A program made the translations under genes and the position numbers. A DNA stretch of 64,000 nucleotides from Blastomussa wellsi (Eukaryota; Cnidaria; Anthozoa; Scleractinia; Plerogyridae), in NCBI GenBank assembly GCA_947652115.1, contig OX393572.1:1464102-1528101 (forward strand), read 5' to 3'. The number at the start of each line of letters is the position of its first letter. The first letter of the stretch is position 1. The notes beneath the pieces were generated by a model that saw only the letters and a list, made by a program, of their open reading frames with translations, had not been told where the DNA came from and ran no database searches. Below are positions 48,901-59,105 of the stretch, piece by piece.

Positions 48901-51900
48901 TAGAAGAAGCGAAGGTTTGCTTTTAGTTCTCGATGCTCAGACAAGTTTGTGAATTTTTTTTCATTATTTTGCTTTTTTTTTTGAACAGATTGCTTTAACT
49001 CATGAGAGAGTTTTCAAACTCGAGCAGGACAAGGAACACTGGTTGCTAGAGTCTCAACTTTTACAAGTCAAATATGAAAAGGAAATAAAGGTTTGTTTTG
49101 GTTGAGCATCATTGGACGGTCTCCTGTTTATGGCTTTGCATTTTCTGTCAACAAATGTAAAGTAGGAATTGTGCTTTTCCTGTTTGTCTCTAAATTTCGT
49201 ATAAAGTTGGCAACTTATCAGTTGCATTGTGAATTAACTTATGGATGGTATTTGAATGTATTTCTTTAGAAAGTGCGAGCTTTGGAGGAAGAGCTAACCC
49301 GGCTTAAGGCATCTAAAGGTGCGCTTCTTATAGCAGACGGACTATCGGTATGAAATAATTACGTTTTATAGTTTATTTTAGAACCCTAGCAGATTTCTCA
49401 TGACTAGTTAGGCTGATACTAAACAGAAACCTATCACCAAACCACACAGTATGCTCACGGGAAAGCGTGAGAAACCCGTTCATTTGCTAGCGATATGCCG
49501 GGCTGAAAATAGTCTCCTTAGCAGCCGTTTTTTGAAGTCAAGGGAAGTGCAAGGAAATGTGTAACTGTGGGAAAGGGCGCAAAAGTTTTAAAAGACGCCA
49601 AGTCGCGTGGTTTTGTTTTGGAACTGATTGAAAACATACAACAGATATCGTACAAGGGTTCGTGCACGTTGTGTCACCGGTTGTAACCTTTATTAAATAG
49701 AGTTAAATCCAAAATTGAAGTACTCGTCTGTTTACTCAAAACCGTTCAATTTGTTCAACGCCTTTTTGCAGTTCATGTTAAGACTTTTTATTTTTTTATT
49801 TCCAGTCCATCTCAGACGAGACAAGTTCAACGTCTTCCCGATCTTCTGTGACGTCACACAGTTACGAAGCTCCTGTTCCGCCATCTGACGTAAGAACACA
49901 ACTTGTTTTTACTTTTTCCTCTGGTTTTCAGTTCTTCTTGCTTTCGTGATTTTATCTCAAGTCTTAATTTTGATGTTGCGTGTTTTTTCTTGTATCTTAA
50001 GCTCGGAGCAGTATCACAAAGCCAAGACGAGGTAGGGATTTAGAGGTTTACTTTTCACAGGACAGATATCAATTATCGCCTTTATAGGTCTCTAAATGCA
50101 ACCGACAACGAAGTATTAACTATCCGGCCTGTTCCTGATTGATTGATTGATTGATTCTTTCAGGGAGATGAAGAAGTTACAAGAGAAACACTGATCAAAA
50201 AACATTTTGCACAAAGAATAGCTGAACTAACTTCGCAGGTAAACAGCAGAAAGTAATTAATGTGTAAGGTACTTTCAGGGGGTACCCCCCTGAAATAGTG
50301 TTGAGCAAATACAAGCCCTGGGCCTTTCGTTTTCTTGGAATTTTAAGGTATACCAGCTGTGAATGCCGGTATTTCACTAAGTGTCCTTTAGTTTAGAAAA
50401 CTTTAGCAGTTTCATGCTTTTTTTCACAGGTTCAATTTACTGAGAGCAAAACAGTGTCTGTCAATGCAGAGGTAAGAAGTTCCTCTTTAGAGTTCATCCC
50501 ACATCCATTGTTTCTCGTTATCTCGTAAAGCCTTTTTGGTGACCACTGTAGCCGAACAATTTCAAACTTGGCATGATTTTAGCCACGTTGTCATGCAAAC
50601 AATGTCGTAAGACACTAGTCTCCTTCGCAGCTATTTCGCCTCTCACGCAACCCTATCTACAGAGAGCTGTTGCTTTACGACTCAAATGGCGGCCGTGCAG
50701 GAGACTGGATCCCATTAACTGTCTAAAATTTGGATGAGGGCTTTAAATTTATCGTTGACGACAAAAACACACACAAAAGAAACACAGTCGACGATTTGGC
50801 AGAGTAAAAATGGTCAACAATCTGCTTATAAATAATTTCTTGATTTCTGGATTCGATTTAGTGCCGGGCTCTCTATCGACGAATGAAACAGTCCGAGAAG
50901 GCTAAACAAGAACTGGCGAAAAATCTCAAAACTGCAAACTCCAAAGTCAGCAAAGTAGAGGTGAGTTAAGAATTGTCAGAGAACATTGTTTGGTTGTGCG
51001 TGTCACTGTGCAATGTGATTGATTGTATGACAGTTAGTGGGCTCACGCAAAGTGTAATTCACAGTTTAACTAAGGGAAATAATGTCGCAGTTTCCAAAAT
51101 AAATATATATTGAAAGTGACAGATCGTCACAGTAAATGTCCTGTTTTAGATTGACTCGGAGATCACGGGTTCGACCCTAAAATTTTTCAGGCTTCTTTAT
51201 TCCAATTGCTTGCTGCGATGATCATCTTGCACTTTCACCTTACATCCGCAGTTCACATATAAATTATTTCATATACTGCGCACCATAGTGCGTAATATGG
51301 CTGAATATTTTTGAGTCTTGCAGTGTCTTGGCCAGCCCAACAGGCGAGTAAAACTGCGAATGACGAGTAAAAATGTACAGCGATAACTGACTCGTCTCTG
51401 CCTTCTGCAACCTGCCTCTACTTTTAAAGATTAACAAGAGATGCACGTAGGAGATGTGCGTGGGGGCTGCTTCCCATCATCCCCTGCAGTCGACTCTTGC
51501 TCCCAGACGGAGAGACGCCTGGGGAGGAGTCATCAGCGATACGTTTTCTTTTTCCTAAATTCACTAACTTCTCGACGTTTGTGTATCATGGTGGAGTATA
51601 AATATCATAAAATCGCACCGGTTTTGGGGAGTATAAATATCCAGCTCTAAATATCTTTATTTGTATTCGTTTTGCGTGTTATTTCTAAGTACCCCACGAA
51701 GCGCAGTTGAATACAAATTATGACCCTCTCTTTGGGTGTTCGTTCCTGAAAAAGAGGGAGAAAGCAATGTGAACTATTTCGCCGCCATAACTGCATAAAA
51801 GTAAAGAAATAACACACATGCTTGCTGTAATAATAATTATGTTCTCTTTACATTAGAGTTTCTATCACTGTACCCATGCCAAAGAAGGAAAACTAAGAGC

Positions 51901-54874
51901 AGAACTTGAAAAGTATAAATTCATGCTTTGAGTGAAAGGGGATGGAACGGGTCATACTGTTGCGTGACACTTTGCAGGCCCGCCGTCTGTCGTTTCGATC
52001 GAAACATTTTGTATCGAAAATCTGTGAAGAGGCTACAAAGATCGAGTCTTAAACGATGGCCGCTATTGAACAGAGCTGGCAGACCAAACGATCAACTGTC
52101 GCAGACAGAACCACATTTATCTTCAACAGCGAGTTATTGAGCGATGTGAAATTTGTTGTTCCAGCGTCGACGGGCGAAAGCGAAAGTAAGGTGATCCCAG
52201 CTCACAGATTTGTTCTTGCAATCAGCAGTCCTGTGTTCTTTGCAATGTTCTATGGTCAAATGGCGGAAACTGCAGAGTCTATTGAACTACCTGACTGTGA
52301 CTACGAGAGTTTGTTGGAGTTTTTTCGCTATTTGTACAGCGACAAAGTGAATTTGAGCGGAAGTAATGTGATGCAAGTGTTGTACTTGGCAAACAAGTAT
52401 ATGGTGCCATCACTGGCTGAGGATTGTACCGGATATCTTCGAGATAATTTGAAAGCCTCAAATGCTTTTTGCATTCTGCCGCACGCTCAGAAATTTGAAG
52501 ATAAAGATTTGGAAGATCGATGCTGGGAAGTGATTGAGAAGCAGACGGAAGAAGCTGTGACGTCAGAGGAATTTTTCACACTTGAGCGATCCCTTGTTGA
52601 GTCTGTTGTGAAGAGAGAAGCTTTGAACGTTAAGGAAGTGGAACTGTTTAAAGCTGTTGATCGCTGGGCAATTAGAGAAAGTGAAAGGCAAGGGATGACT
52701 CCTGCCGGCGATGTCAAGAGAAGAATTTTGGGAGAGGAAGTCCTGAAAGCGTTTAGGTTTCCGTTGATGTCAGAGAAAGAATTTGCCTCAGTTGTACTTG
52801 ATTCTTCTCTTCTTATCTTTAAAGAGGTCGGTGACATGATGAAACACTACAATGGTGTATTAGCATCCCCTCTAGTATTCACAGAAGCTCCAAGGATATC
52901 AAAAACTGTGTCTGCTTTCCATCGATGTCAAAGATTTTTAAAATATCTTCCCCCAGGTCAAAAATGGAATTACCCTGGTGCAGCTGAATTTCACAGTCGT
53001 TTCACCGTCAACAAGCCTGTGAAGTTGCATGGAGTTCAGCACTTTGGTTCTGAAGGTGGCGAGTATGAGGTTTCCATTAAATTGCACGATATCACAGGTT
53101 GTGTCTTTTCTGACCTTGTACAACAATCTGGGTCTTACACTTGTAAAAAGGACGAGACGTTTGGCTATTTTGGCTTTGATGTGCAGTTTGATAATCCAGT
53201 TCATTTGGAGGGAAATAGGCATTATGTATTATTGTCATCTATCTGTGGCCCTACATCATGGTATGGAGAGGAAGGAAGAGAATCCGTGGAGTGTTCAGGA
53301 GTACGATTCACCTTTCGTTCCGTTTATGGCCCTGGCAAAACGAATGTAATTCAAGGCCAGTTTCCCACTTTGTTTTTCAGTTAAGACAGCTGAGTCCTGT
53401 TTTTGTGTAGCCTGACTGTGTGGACAGATTTTCATCAGCATCATGGAACATCACTAAAGTGAAACAATCAGCAGCCTACAGCCTGCTACAGTCTTTAGAA
53501 AAAGACAAGACAAATATTCGTATTATGGTTTTGATTAATCGATAGTTTGTTTTCGTGAAATTAAGTTTCACAAGCTAGTGTTGCTTAGGTTCTCTGTTAT
53601 TGTATGTAAAATAAAGGCAGCACAGACAGCAATAGGCCATTTCCGAGTTCTCCTTTGCCTCGGTGTCAAAACGAGTCTAAGTGCGAAACCATTGTTATGA
53701 AAATGTGTTTTACCTGCATCTTCATTCTCATGCAAAATGAGCTCATTACCATATGAATAGTTTCGCACTTAGACTCGTTTTGACACCGAGGGAAAAGGAA
53801 ACTCGGAAATGGCCTATTTGTTTTCAGCCATTTCAGTCCTTAAAAGTCTTAAATCAGGTATGTTTTTCTGTTCTTAAAAAGTTGCTTAGTTCAAGAGTTT
53901 TTCCCACTGATGAATGTTCAAAATAAGACATGGCAATGAAGTTGGTAACATACTGGCTTTCTGTAACGTAGGCTTTGTCACCAAGCTTGTCAAAGATTTT
54001 TTAACTTTGAATAAAATACGTTTTATTTGCAAGATCACCAGTACATTGGATTAGTTCACTCATTTAGTTGTACACAAGGCCCTGGCCACGACAATCTTGA
54101 GTGAAAATGTATGATGCTCTTATTTGGCATGGGTAGTCTTTGTTATTTTAGGTGACAACATGAATCATGACCTCGTCAGTTAATTATTAACGTGACGTCA
54201 GCGACCCTTCGACTAACGTCAGTGCTTATGCTTGGTTCGACCGTGGACCGTGGATATCGGGTCGTTTGGATAACTCTAGTGAAGTGAGCCGAAAAGGGCT
54301 GATAGCTAACAATGGTCGATAAAGTACCGTACGATATTACCTCCCATCCTTTTATAAGCTGTACTTTCTCGATTTGGTTTATTCGGTTTAGCATATAGAT
54401 GAACACAAGTTACAGAAGATTGTACGTGGAAGCGTTATGTTACAGTTGTTTGTATGTTTGCCGGGAGAAGAAGTAATAAACGCCGTCCCCTGAATAACAA
54501 CGCCGGGCTTAATCGAAACATGTAAGCTCTTGAGTAGCGCTTATTACAATCAACCTGCATTTCGCACATGGATGCCGAGCGGACCTATTTTTAAACACGT
54601 CATACCCGTATGTGGCTCTCCTGTCTCTCAAACGCGGCCGTTTACATTTTCCCGCGTTTTGTGTGGTTTGTGTATTTTCCAGCCTCTCAAACGCGACTGT
54701 TGACATTTTCCCGCTCTTTTGTAGGACGAGGTGGAGACGATCAAGCGAAGCTATGAAACACAGTTATCGATGATGAGCGACCATTTGTGTGGAATGAACG
54801 AGAAACTCACTTCACAACAAGATGAAATAGAGGCGCTAAAGAGCGGAAAGCTCAAAAAGGGAAAACAGCGGTGA
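37331..54874 (+). CDS. PPP1R21: PPP1R21, protein phosphatase 1 regulatory subunit 21 (complete, 30 exons)
   Basis: Thirty exons join in phase to 785 codons (human about 780): 37331-37393, 37803-37871, 38168-38245, 38476-38544, 39065-39160, 39568-39638, 39762-39855, 40479-40537, 40690-40736, 41373-41420, 43044-43096, 43221-43310, 43592-43651, 44105-44206, 44341-44429, 44513-44649, 44731-44823, 45499-45560, 46031-46096, 46646-46735, 47496-47564, 48118-48210, 48989-49090, 49270-49347, 49806-49889, 50002-50031, 50164-50238, 50430-50471, 50862-50960, 54725-54874. The protein is largely coiled coil, starting LQAKYQKLAAEFAK and QRAQNTVLKKAV (KLRAQ domain; here KQRAQ). It keeps VTEKLPFND, NVPTHDRRHQ, HQLPTATQ and the C-terminal RSYETQLSMMSDHLCGMNE. 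PPP1R21 forms the endosomal FERRY complex that links Rab5 endosomes to mRNAs, and binds PP1. A poly-A signal lies at 54892-54897. The donor after exon 4 (AAG|GTCGAC) is weak. Confidence 0.95.
38762..38913. mobile_element. MITE with CCTCGGTGTAAAACCTGTGA ends, copy 1
   Basis: The left end GGCTCATCCTCGGTGTAAAA and the right end TTTTACACCGAGGTAAACC are inverted termini around an A-rich core with 'aacaaagaac' words. A second copy in opposite orientation lies at 57619-57766. It is in PPP1R21 intron 4. Confidence 0.7.
39418..39458. repeat. (ATC)n microsatellite
   Basis: Runs of ATC/TCATCATCATC with minor interruptions, in PPP1R21 intron 5. Confidence 0.85.
39917..40220 (+). mobile_element. tRNA-derived SINE
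   Basis: The 5' part looks like a pol III promoter: an A-box-like TGGCCTAAATAGTG (about 39932-39946) and, about 40 bp on, a B-box-like GGTTTGAGCCC. Next come 'tcttgggcaagacgcttta' and a tail shared with fragments at 9396, 27886 and 43695. It is intronic in PPP1R21 (after exon 7). No clear target duplication was found. Confidence 0.6.
42868..42956. repeat. (AAT)n microsatellite
   Basis: About 28 uninterrupted AAT/ATA units, then a short AT palindrome (atataataatattattatat). Intronic in PPP1R21. Confidence 0.95.
43405..43527 (+). repeat. Retroposon 3' tail with (TTGTA)n end
   Basis: The segment ends in AATAAAATTTGTATTGTATTGTATTGTA, a pentanucleotide tail after a poly-A-signal-like word. A similar tail ends at 57446. 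This is typical of 3' ends of truncated non-LTR retroposons. The left boundary is uncertain. Confidence 0.45.
45050..45386. mobile_element. Non-autonomous hAT element, 337 bp, with intact 8-bp target duplication
   Basis: CAGGGCTGCAAATAA and TTATTTGCAGCCCTG are perfect 15-bp inverted ends. CTCTCTAC flanks both sides (45042-45049 and 45387-45394), the 8-bp duplication expected for hAT transposases. The interior repeats 'gtcggacat' and 'gtccgaccaaaat' words, and no transposase is encoded. It lies in a PPP1R21 intron inside a C/T-rich stretch. Confidence 0.85.
46155..46269. mobile_element. Foldback element, about 115 bp
   Basis: AACAATTATTCCATGAGCCC..TTGGATATGAAGTGAT is mirrored by ATCACTTCATATCCAA..GGGCGAATGGAATAATTGTT around a loop with 'gagcgcgtagcgcgag'. 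A separate short palindrome AACTCCGACTATTGGCTCAT..AGTCGGAGTT lies at about 46387-46423. Intronic in PPP1R21. Confidence 0.6.
48426..48675. mobile_element. MITE with GTTTCAATTGAGTGTC ends (uninterrupted copy)
   Basis: The left end GTTTCAATTGAGTGTCGTAA and the right end GACACCCAATTAG are inverted. The interior matches the composite copy at 10754-11439 word for word over long stretches (gtgagtcacgat, tgattggttgaaaaagtg, aaaccaatcactgagcg). Intronic in PPP1R21. Confidence 0.6.
52056..53384 (+). CDS. BTB-BACK-PHR domain protein (BTBD2/3/6-like), nested in a PPP1R21 intron
   Basis: A single 442-codon frame lying entirely within PPP1R21 intron 29, same strand. The BTB/POZ domain is at about residues 20-125 (LLSDVKFVV, PAHRFVLAISSPVFFAMFYG, LLEFFRYLYSD). 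The BACK domain spans about 130-245 (NAFCILPHAQKFEDKDLEDR, ELFKAVDRWA). A C-terminal PHR domain spans about 290-442 (FTVNKPVKLHGVQHFG, GYFGFDVQFDNPV, VRFTFRSVYG). BTB-BACK-PHR proteins of the BTBD1/2/3/6 group act as Cul3 ubiquitin-ligase substrate adaptors; BTBD6 is linked to neurogenesis. The ATG context ACGATGGCCGC also resembles a YY1 site. A poly-A signal AATAAA lies at 53610-53615. Which BTBD subgroup it belongs to is not resolved. Confidence 0.9.
   Translation: MAAIEQSWQTKRSTVADRTTFIFNSELLSDVKFVVPASTGESESKVIPAHRFVLAISSPVFFAMFYGQMAETAESIELPDCDYESLLEFFRYLYSDKVNLSGSNVMQVLYLANKYMVPSLAEDCTGYLRDNLKASNAFCILPHAQKFEDKDLEDRCWEVIEKQTEEAVTSEEFFTLERSLVESVVKREALNVKEVELFKAVDRWAIRESERQGMTPAGDVKRRILGEEVLKAFRFPLMSEKEFASVVLDSSLLIFKEVGDMMKHYNGVLASPLVFTEAPRISKTVSAFHRCQRFLKYLPPGQKWNYPGAAEFHSRFTVNKPVKLHGVQHFGSEGGEYEVSIKLHDITGCVFSDLVQQSGSYTCKKDETFGYFGFDVQFDNPVHLEGNRHYVLLSSICGPTSWYGEEGRESVECSGVRFTFRSVYGPGKTNVIQGQFPTLFFS
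53635..53814. mobile_element. 180-bp MITE flanked by TA (mariner type)
   Basis: The arms GGCCATTTCCGAGTT...CTCGGTGTCAAAACGAGTCT..AAGTGCGAAAC and GTTTCGCACTT..AGACTCGTTTTGACACCGAG...AACTCGGAAATGGCC are near-perfect inverted repeats over more than 50 bp. TA dinucleotides lie directly outside (53633-53634 and 53815-53816), as for Tc1/mariner insertion. It starts about 20 bp after the BTB gene's poly-A signal. Confidence 0.8.
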
Positions 54875-55580
54875 CGAAAATACATCTGAATAATAAATAG
54901 AGACAATTATATTATGAAAAAATTAGATTGCAAAAAATGTTTTTATTGTTTTAAAAATAACACGTTGCAGAAAGTACTGTGAAAGTATTTCATTTGATGA
55001 TGACTTTAACGATTATTTTTGATGGGTTTTCCTAGTTACTTTATAATTCTAAAAAAACTATTTGGGCAAAATGTACTCTACATAAGAACGCATGGCGAAC
55101 AAGTTCCCCGTAACTGCCGACCTTTACAAACAAAATCCTTTTACTGAAAGCCCGAGCGATTCCTCAATGAGTCTTTGGTCCTCGAAAATTGCCCCGTGTT
55201 TTCTAAGTGAGCTAATGCTTGGTTAAAAGTTAGTATTATCAAAGATGTTGCATTTCCCGTGAAGAGGAAAGTTTTCATAGGTTCGCAAAAAATGAATGCA
55301 GCAATTTTGTCACAGTTAAACCTAAATAACCAAGATAACTGGCATCGTGATTTTTACCAGACCTGGAACACTATATTTCGTTAAAGTTCCATTCGTGTGA
55401 ATAGGTTTACACCAGGGGCGGGATGCAGGGGGTGCACCCCTCTTTCAAGGCTTTTCTTTTTTTAGATGCATACCCCGTAGTTAGCCCGAGTTACTCACTC
55501 ACATGTTCCTTAACCCCTACTAACCCTCTCCCCGCCCCAGCCGCAGCCTCCATGTCGGCAGAAAAAGCCTGGAAAATAGT

Positions 55581-55642
55581 CAACCTCGTTCACAGGGCCC
55601 CTTCTAACTAATACTAAGGGAAAAGCCCTGGGAACGAGGTTG
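55581..55642. mobile_element. Short foldback MITE, CAACCTCGTTC family, copy 2
   Basis: Ends CAACCTCGTTCACAGGG and CCCTGGGAACGAGGTTG are inverted. GAAAATAGT occurs exactly on both sides (55572-55580 and 55643-55651), a perfect 9-bp target duplication. Total length 62 bp. Confidence 0.85.
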
Positions 55643-56988
55643 GAAAATAGTGCGGTTGTGAGGACAAGCGCAAAACCTTTCTTCTGGATCCGTTCATAAT
55701 TAAAATACATGGTAAGAAGGCCAATATGGTCTCCAAAGCCGTCTCAAGAATTAAGTCACGGATCCTCATGCCTTGGCCGCAGCGTCCGTCCTCGCTTTTA
55801 ATCTCTTTCTTGATTTACAGTCCGTTCAGCTTTTATAGAAGGAGTTACGATATACAGTTGAATGATTTAAAAACGGCGCGTAATGACTGTTGCCAGTTGA
55901 GGTCTCCAGGGGCGGGTCCAGGAATGTTTTATAGGGGTCCAAACTTTGAGTCAAACAAGTAGTAAAAATATGTTAAGAAGGTGGGGGATCCGGGCACTCC
56001 CCCCCCGGATCCGTCACCGGTCATCATCTTAAATCCTCTAGGGGGATGTGGGGGCATGCTCTCTACCCCCCCCCCCCCCCCCCCCCCGCAGAAAATTTTG
56101 AAATATATAGGCTCAGAAATGCTTTTTTAAGCATTTTCCGTGGCATTTTTCTTCAGAAACTGAAAGTCAATCTTGGGCAAGTATAGAAATTCACTTTCTC
56201 ATTGCTGAGCGATACTGGTGCCAAGTTAATGACCAGCTGCATTTTAAAGCATTCAAATGTTGTAACACGTATTATAACAATAAAATGAATCCACGAGAGT
56301 AGCCAACGTTTATGGATTTTATACTGTAGATAATTAGGAGAAGTCTTGGGCAACACTTTTTTCACGTTAGCTCTTAGATGATCGACAGAATCACGTTCAG
56401 TTATCAATTTTCTGTTTCGATACACTCTTGTTTATGTTCTAACTTTGAGACAGCTTTGTGGTAATATTGCCATCTCTTATACTTGTAGGACTAAGAAGTC
56501 ACTAACTTTTACGATTAAGAGTAGTAAACTTCTCCCTTAACAGTTAGAAAAGTGAAAGTTATTTTTTTTGTCCGTCGTTTATTCTTTACTGAAAGCTGAG
56601 GCAATCCGTCTGTGGCCAGAGGCATCCCATCTCTTTAAAACAGAACTGCTTTCAATTTCCGTTGGTTTATGAATGTACGCTAAAGCAAGCCCGTTCAGCC
56701 TCGCGTTAGCTATGCTTGTTGAATTCGGGACCAGGTTTTAAGCCTTCTCACTGAGCTGCAGGAACGCTCGCATGAACAGCAGGAGCCAATTGGAAGGGTC
56801 AACAGAAGTTGTAGAATAATCGATGTGATACGTTTGAATATATAATTCTTCATTGCAATGGCTCACTGCTTGTTTCAAGCTTCTTGCAACATTCAACATT
56901 GGTTGTTCGTTGCTTCTTGCAACACACCTCATCAAAATCAAGATGAGGCAATTGCCTCGTCTTGCCTCATACTAGCTACGGCCCTGCT

Positions 56989-57057
56989 CAACCTCGTTCC
57001 CAGGGTCTTTTCCCGCACCGCCCCCAAGCCAGGGAAAAGACCCTGGGAACGAGGTTG
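56989..57057. mobile_element. Short foldback MITE, CAACCTCGTTC family, copy 3
   Basis: Ends CAACCTCGTTCCCAGGGTCT and AGACCCTGGGAACGAGGTTG are perfect inverted repeats that extend through TTTTCCC/GGGAAAA. GGCCCTGCT flanks both sides (56980-56988 and 57058-57066), a perfect 9-bp duplication. Length 69 bp. Confidence 0.85.
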
Positions 57058-57379
57058 GGCCCTGCTCCTTAGCTCTTATTTTGAAACGAACACCATGAAG
57101 CAAAACAAACGTCATGAAGCTCCATTTATATCCTCGGAGACCCAAGGGCGGTTAGTCGGGCGACTCGAAGTAAACTTCCGTTCGCTCCGATTACGTTGCT
57201 CGGTAATATGCCTCGTGTCGCCCGATCTACCGCCCCAGGTCTCCGAGGATGAGCACCGTAGCGCATTATGTTACAAACGTTTTTATTGATACGCAGCGTG
57301 AACACGATTAGAGATATTGACTACGCCAACCTGTACTATAAGAAATCATAGTTTTTCTAGCACATTGTTACCTTTTAAT

Positions 57380-57446
57380 TTGTATCTTGTCTGTAAGCTT
57401 TAATTGTTATCGTGTTTAAATAAAGACTTTGTATTGTATTGTATTA
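57380..57446 (+). repeat. Retroposon 3' tail with (TTGTA)n end
   Basis: The sequence 'gtgtttaaataaagactttg' is followed by TATTGTATTGTATT. It matches the tail style at 43505-43527 and the 'aaataaagtctttcattcat' word at 5766-5785. It is the probable truncated end of a non-LTR element. Confidence 0.45.
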
Positions 57447-57618
57447 AACTATTCCTCACCTTACTCGTCCAAAAAGAACGCCTGATCGGAGGTTACTCTA
57501 AAAATTCCTTGTCAGTTTTGTTTAAATTTGTTCTTACCGTTATAATTTCATAAACAATGTTAAAATCGATTTGAAATGCAACAGCCAGCTTTGAAAATAA
57601 GCTGCGATAGATTTTTAT

Positions 57619-57766
57619 GGTTTACCTCGGTGTAAAAACCTGTTTCTTTTCTCTTTGTTTTTGATCTTTTTCTGTTCTATATTGTTTCTAGGTTCTTTGT
57701 TGTCTTGTCCGTTCTTTGTTTTACGTCACTCGTGAGTTTCACAGGTTTTTACACTGAGGATGAGCC
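57619..57766. mobile_element. MITE with CCTCGGTGTAAAACCTGTGA ends, copy 2
   Basis: GGTTTACCTCGGTGTAAAAA at the left and TTTTTACACTGAGGATGAGCC at the right are inverted ends. The interior is the reverse complement of the copy at 38762-38913 (gttctttgttgtcttgtccg; gttctttgttttacgtca). Confidence 0.7.
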
Positions 57767-59105
57767 GATTTTTAAATGACAGAACCTTTTTCATTAGCAG
57801 AACAGAATTCGAAGTGAACTTTCCTTGCACGCAATTACCACACTGAGAAGCGCTAATAGGAAGAAATTTGTGTTACTATCACTGATTTTCTCCCGGGGAC
57901 AGGGTATGGTTTTTGACCCCTCAGTCGAACAGGTGTATAATGCAAGCGAGCTACCAGTCTGTCTAAACAGGGTATGGCTTCAAGACTTTCCTCTAGTTTT
58001 AATTTTAGCCCGTCATCAGTCAACATAAGATTATTTTCAGGACTAGGTTAGCGCTATAGTATAAAAAAAACATTTTCCTTTGTCCTAAGCAGGGTAGGTG
58101 TTTGACGTTATTTTTGTCCTAAACAGGGGGTCAGGATTTCAAACCTCCGACGGCACCCCTATACCCAAACATGGGTCAAGTACCCCTCTCCCCCAGGGAG
58201 GGATTTTCTAAATTTTTTCCAAAATAAACATCTAGCAAATTTCTTTGTGATCGCACAGTTAATCGTTAAGCTTAGCATAGAAATAAGGCAAAAATAAGGC
58301 TAACCAGGCCAAACTAAACGAAAAAGTTCAAATGTTTCAAATGGAGCGAATGACTGAACACCTCTGCTTTGTGAATTCGACAAGCTTTATGAGTTTGTAG
58401 AACGACTTTCTCAGGTTTGTTTCAAAACCAGTTTAAATTATCCCTACCTACCACTGCGAAGTGTTCGAATTTTCTTGAAAAATGTGCAATAGCAAAATAC
58501 ACCAATTTTCGGTCTCTTGATACAAAATTATTGAATTTACGCTTCTTTCAGTATAGTGGCGTAAAAATGGAGATATCGGTACGATCACAAACAAAGATTA
58601 AGTGAGCCGCTTTTTAAACACGATTAAAGTATCTAAATTTAAAGAGATTGGCGAATCTAAAGCAGAAAACACCGTTCTTTGGGTGGGGTCTAGTAACGGA
58701 ACTGCCGCGCGAATTCCATATAAATATCACTTACCGTATGTACAGATTGTTTAAACGAGAATTCATTAATCGCCCATGCTCAAAACAAATTGTAAAACAA
58801 AGATTATACACGGTGTTTACTGGGTAAGTCAATTTCAGGATTTTCGCTTTGCCTCGTTACGAAGCGGCGAGGATTTGACAGCTGAAGCACATGGTTTCCA
58901 TTTACAATCGCTTTCAAAACTGTCAATCAAATCCAGAAAGGCTCTTGCTGATTGGTCAATATCAAGAAACCATTTGAGTGCTTCTGTAAGCAGCTGTCTC
59001 CTCGAACTTATCGTTGTCATAAGGAGAGTCCGCGAATGTGAAAACACTGTTTTCGCGGACACAAAAAACGCTTTGTAAAACAATCATCGAACAATTTTGT
59101 GCGTA

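Larger units (their letters stand above)
54875..59105. other. Repeat-rich spacer between PPP1R21 and the Sp gene
   Basis: No supported coding exon. It holds the PPP1R21 poly-A signal (54892-54897), two CAACCTCGTTC foldbacks, a MITE copy (57619-57766), a poly-C run (about 56070-56090), a retroposon tail with (TTGTA)n near 57420-57446, and fragments of dispersed repeats ('ccaggggcgggtccagg' at 55908; 'gggtcaagtacccctctccc' near 58175). Short open frames here fall in repeats. Confidence 0.5.

Noticed and set aside
56068..56090. Poly-C run, considered as an assembly gap marker or structured motif
   Set aside because: A single homopolymer without partner tracts is not enough to call a structure; the length may also be a sequencing artefact.
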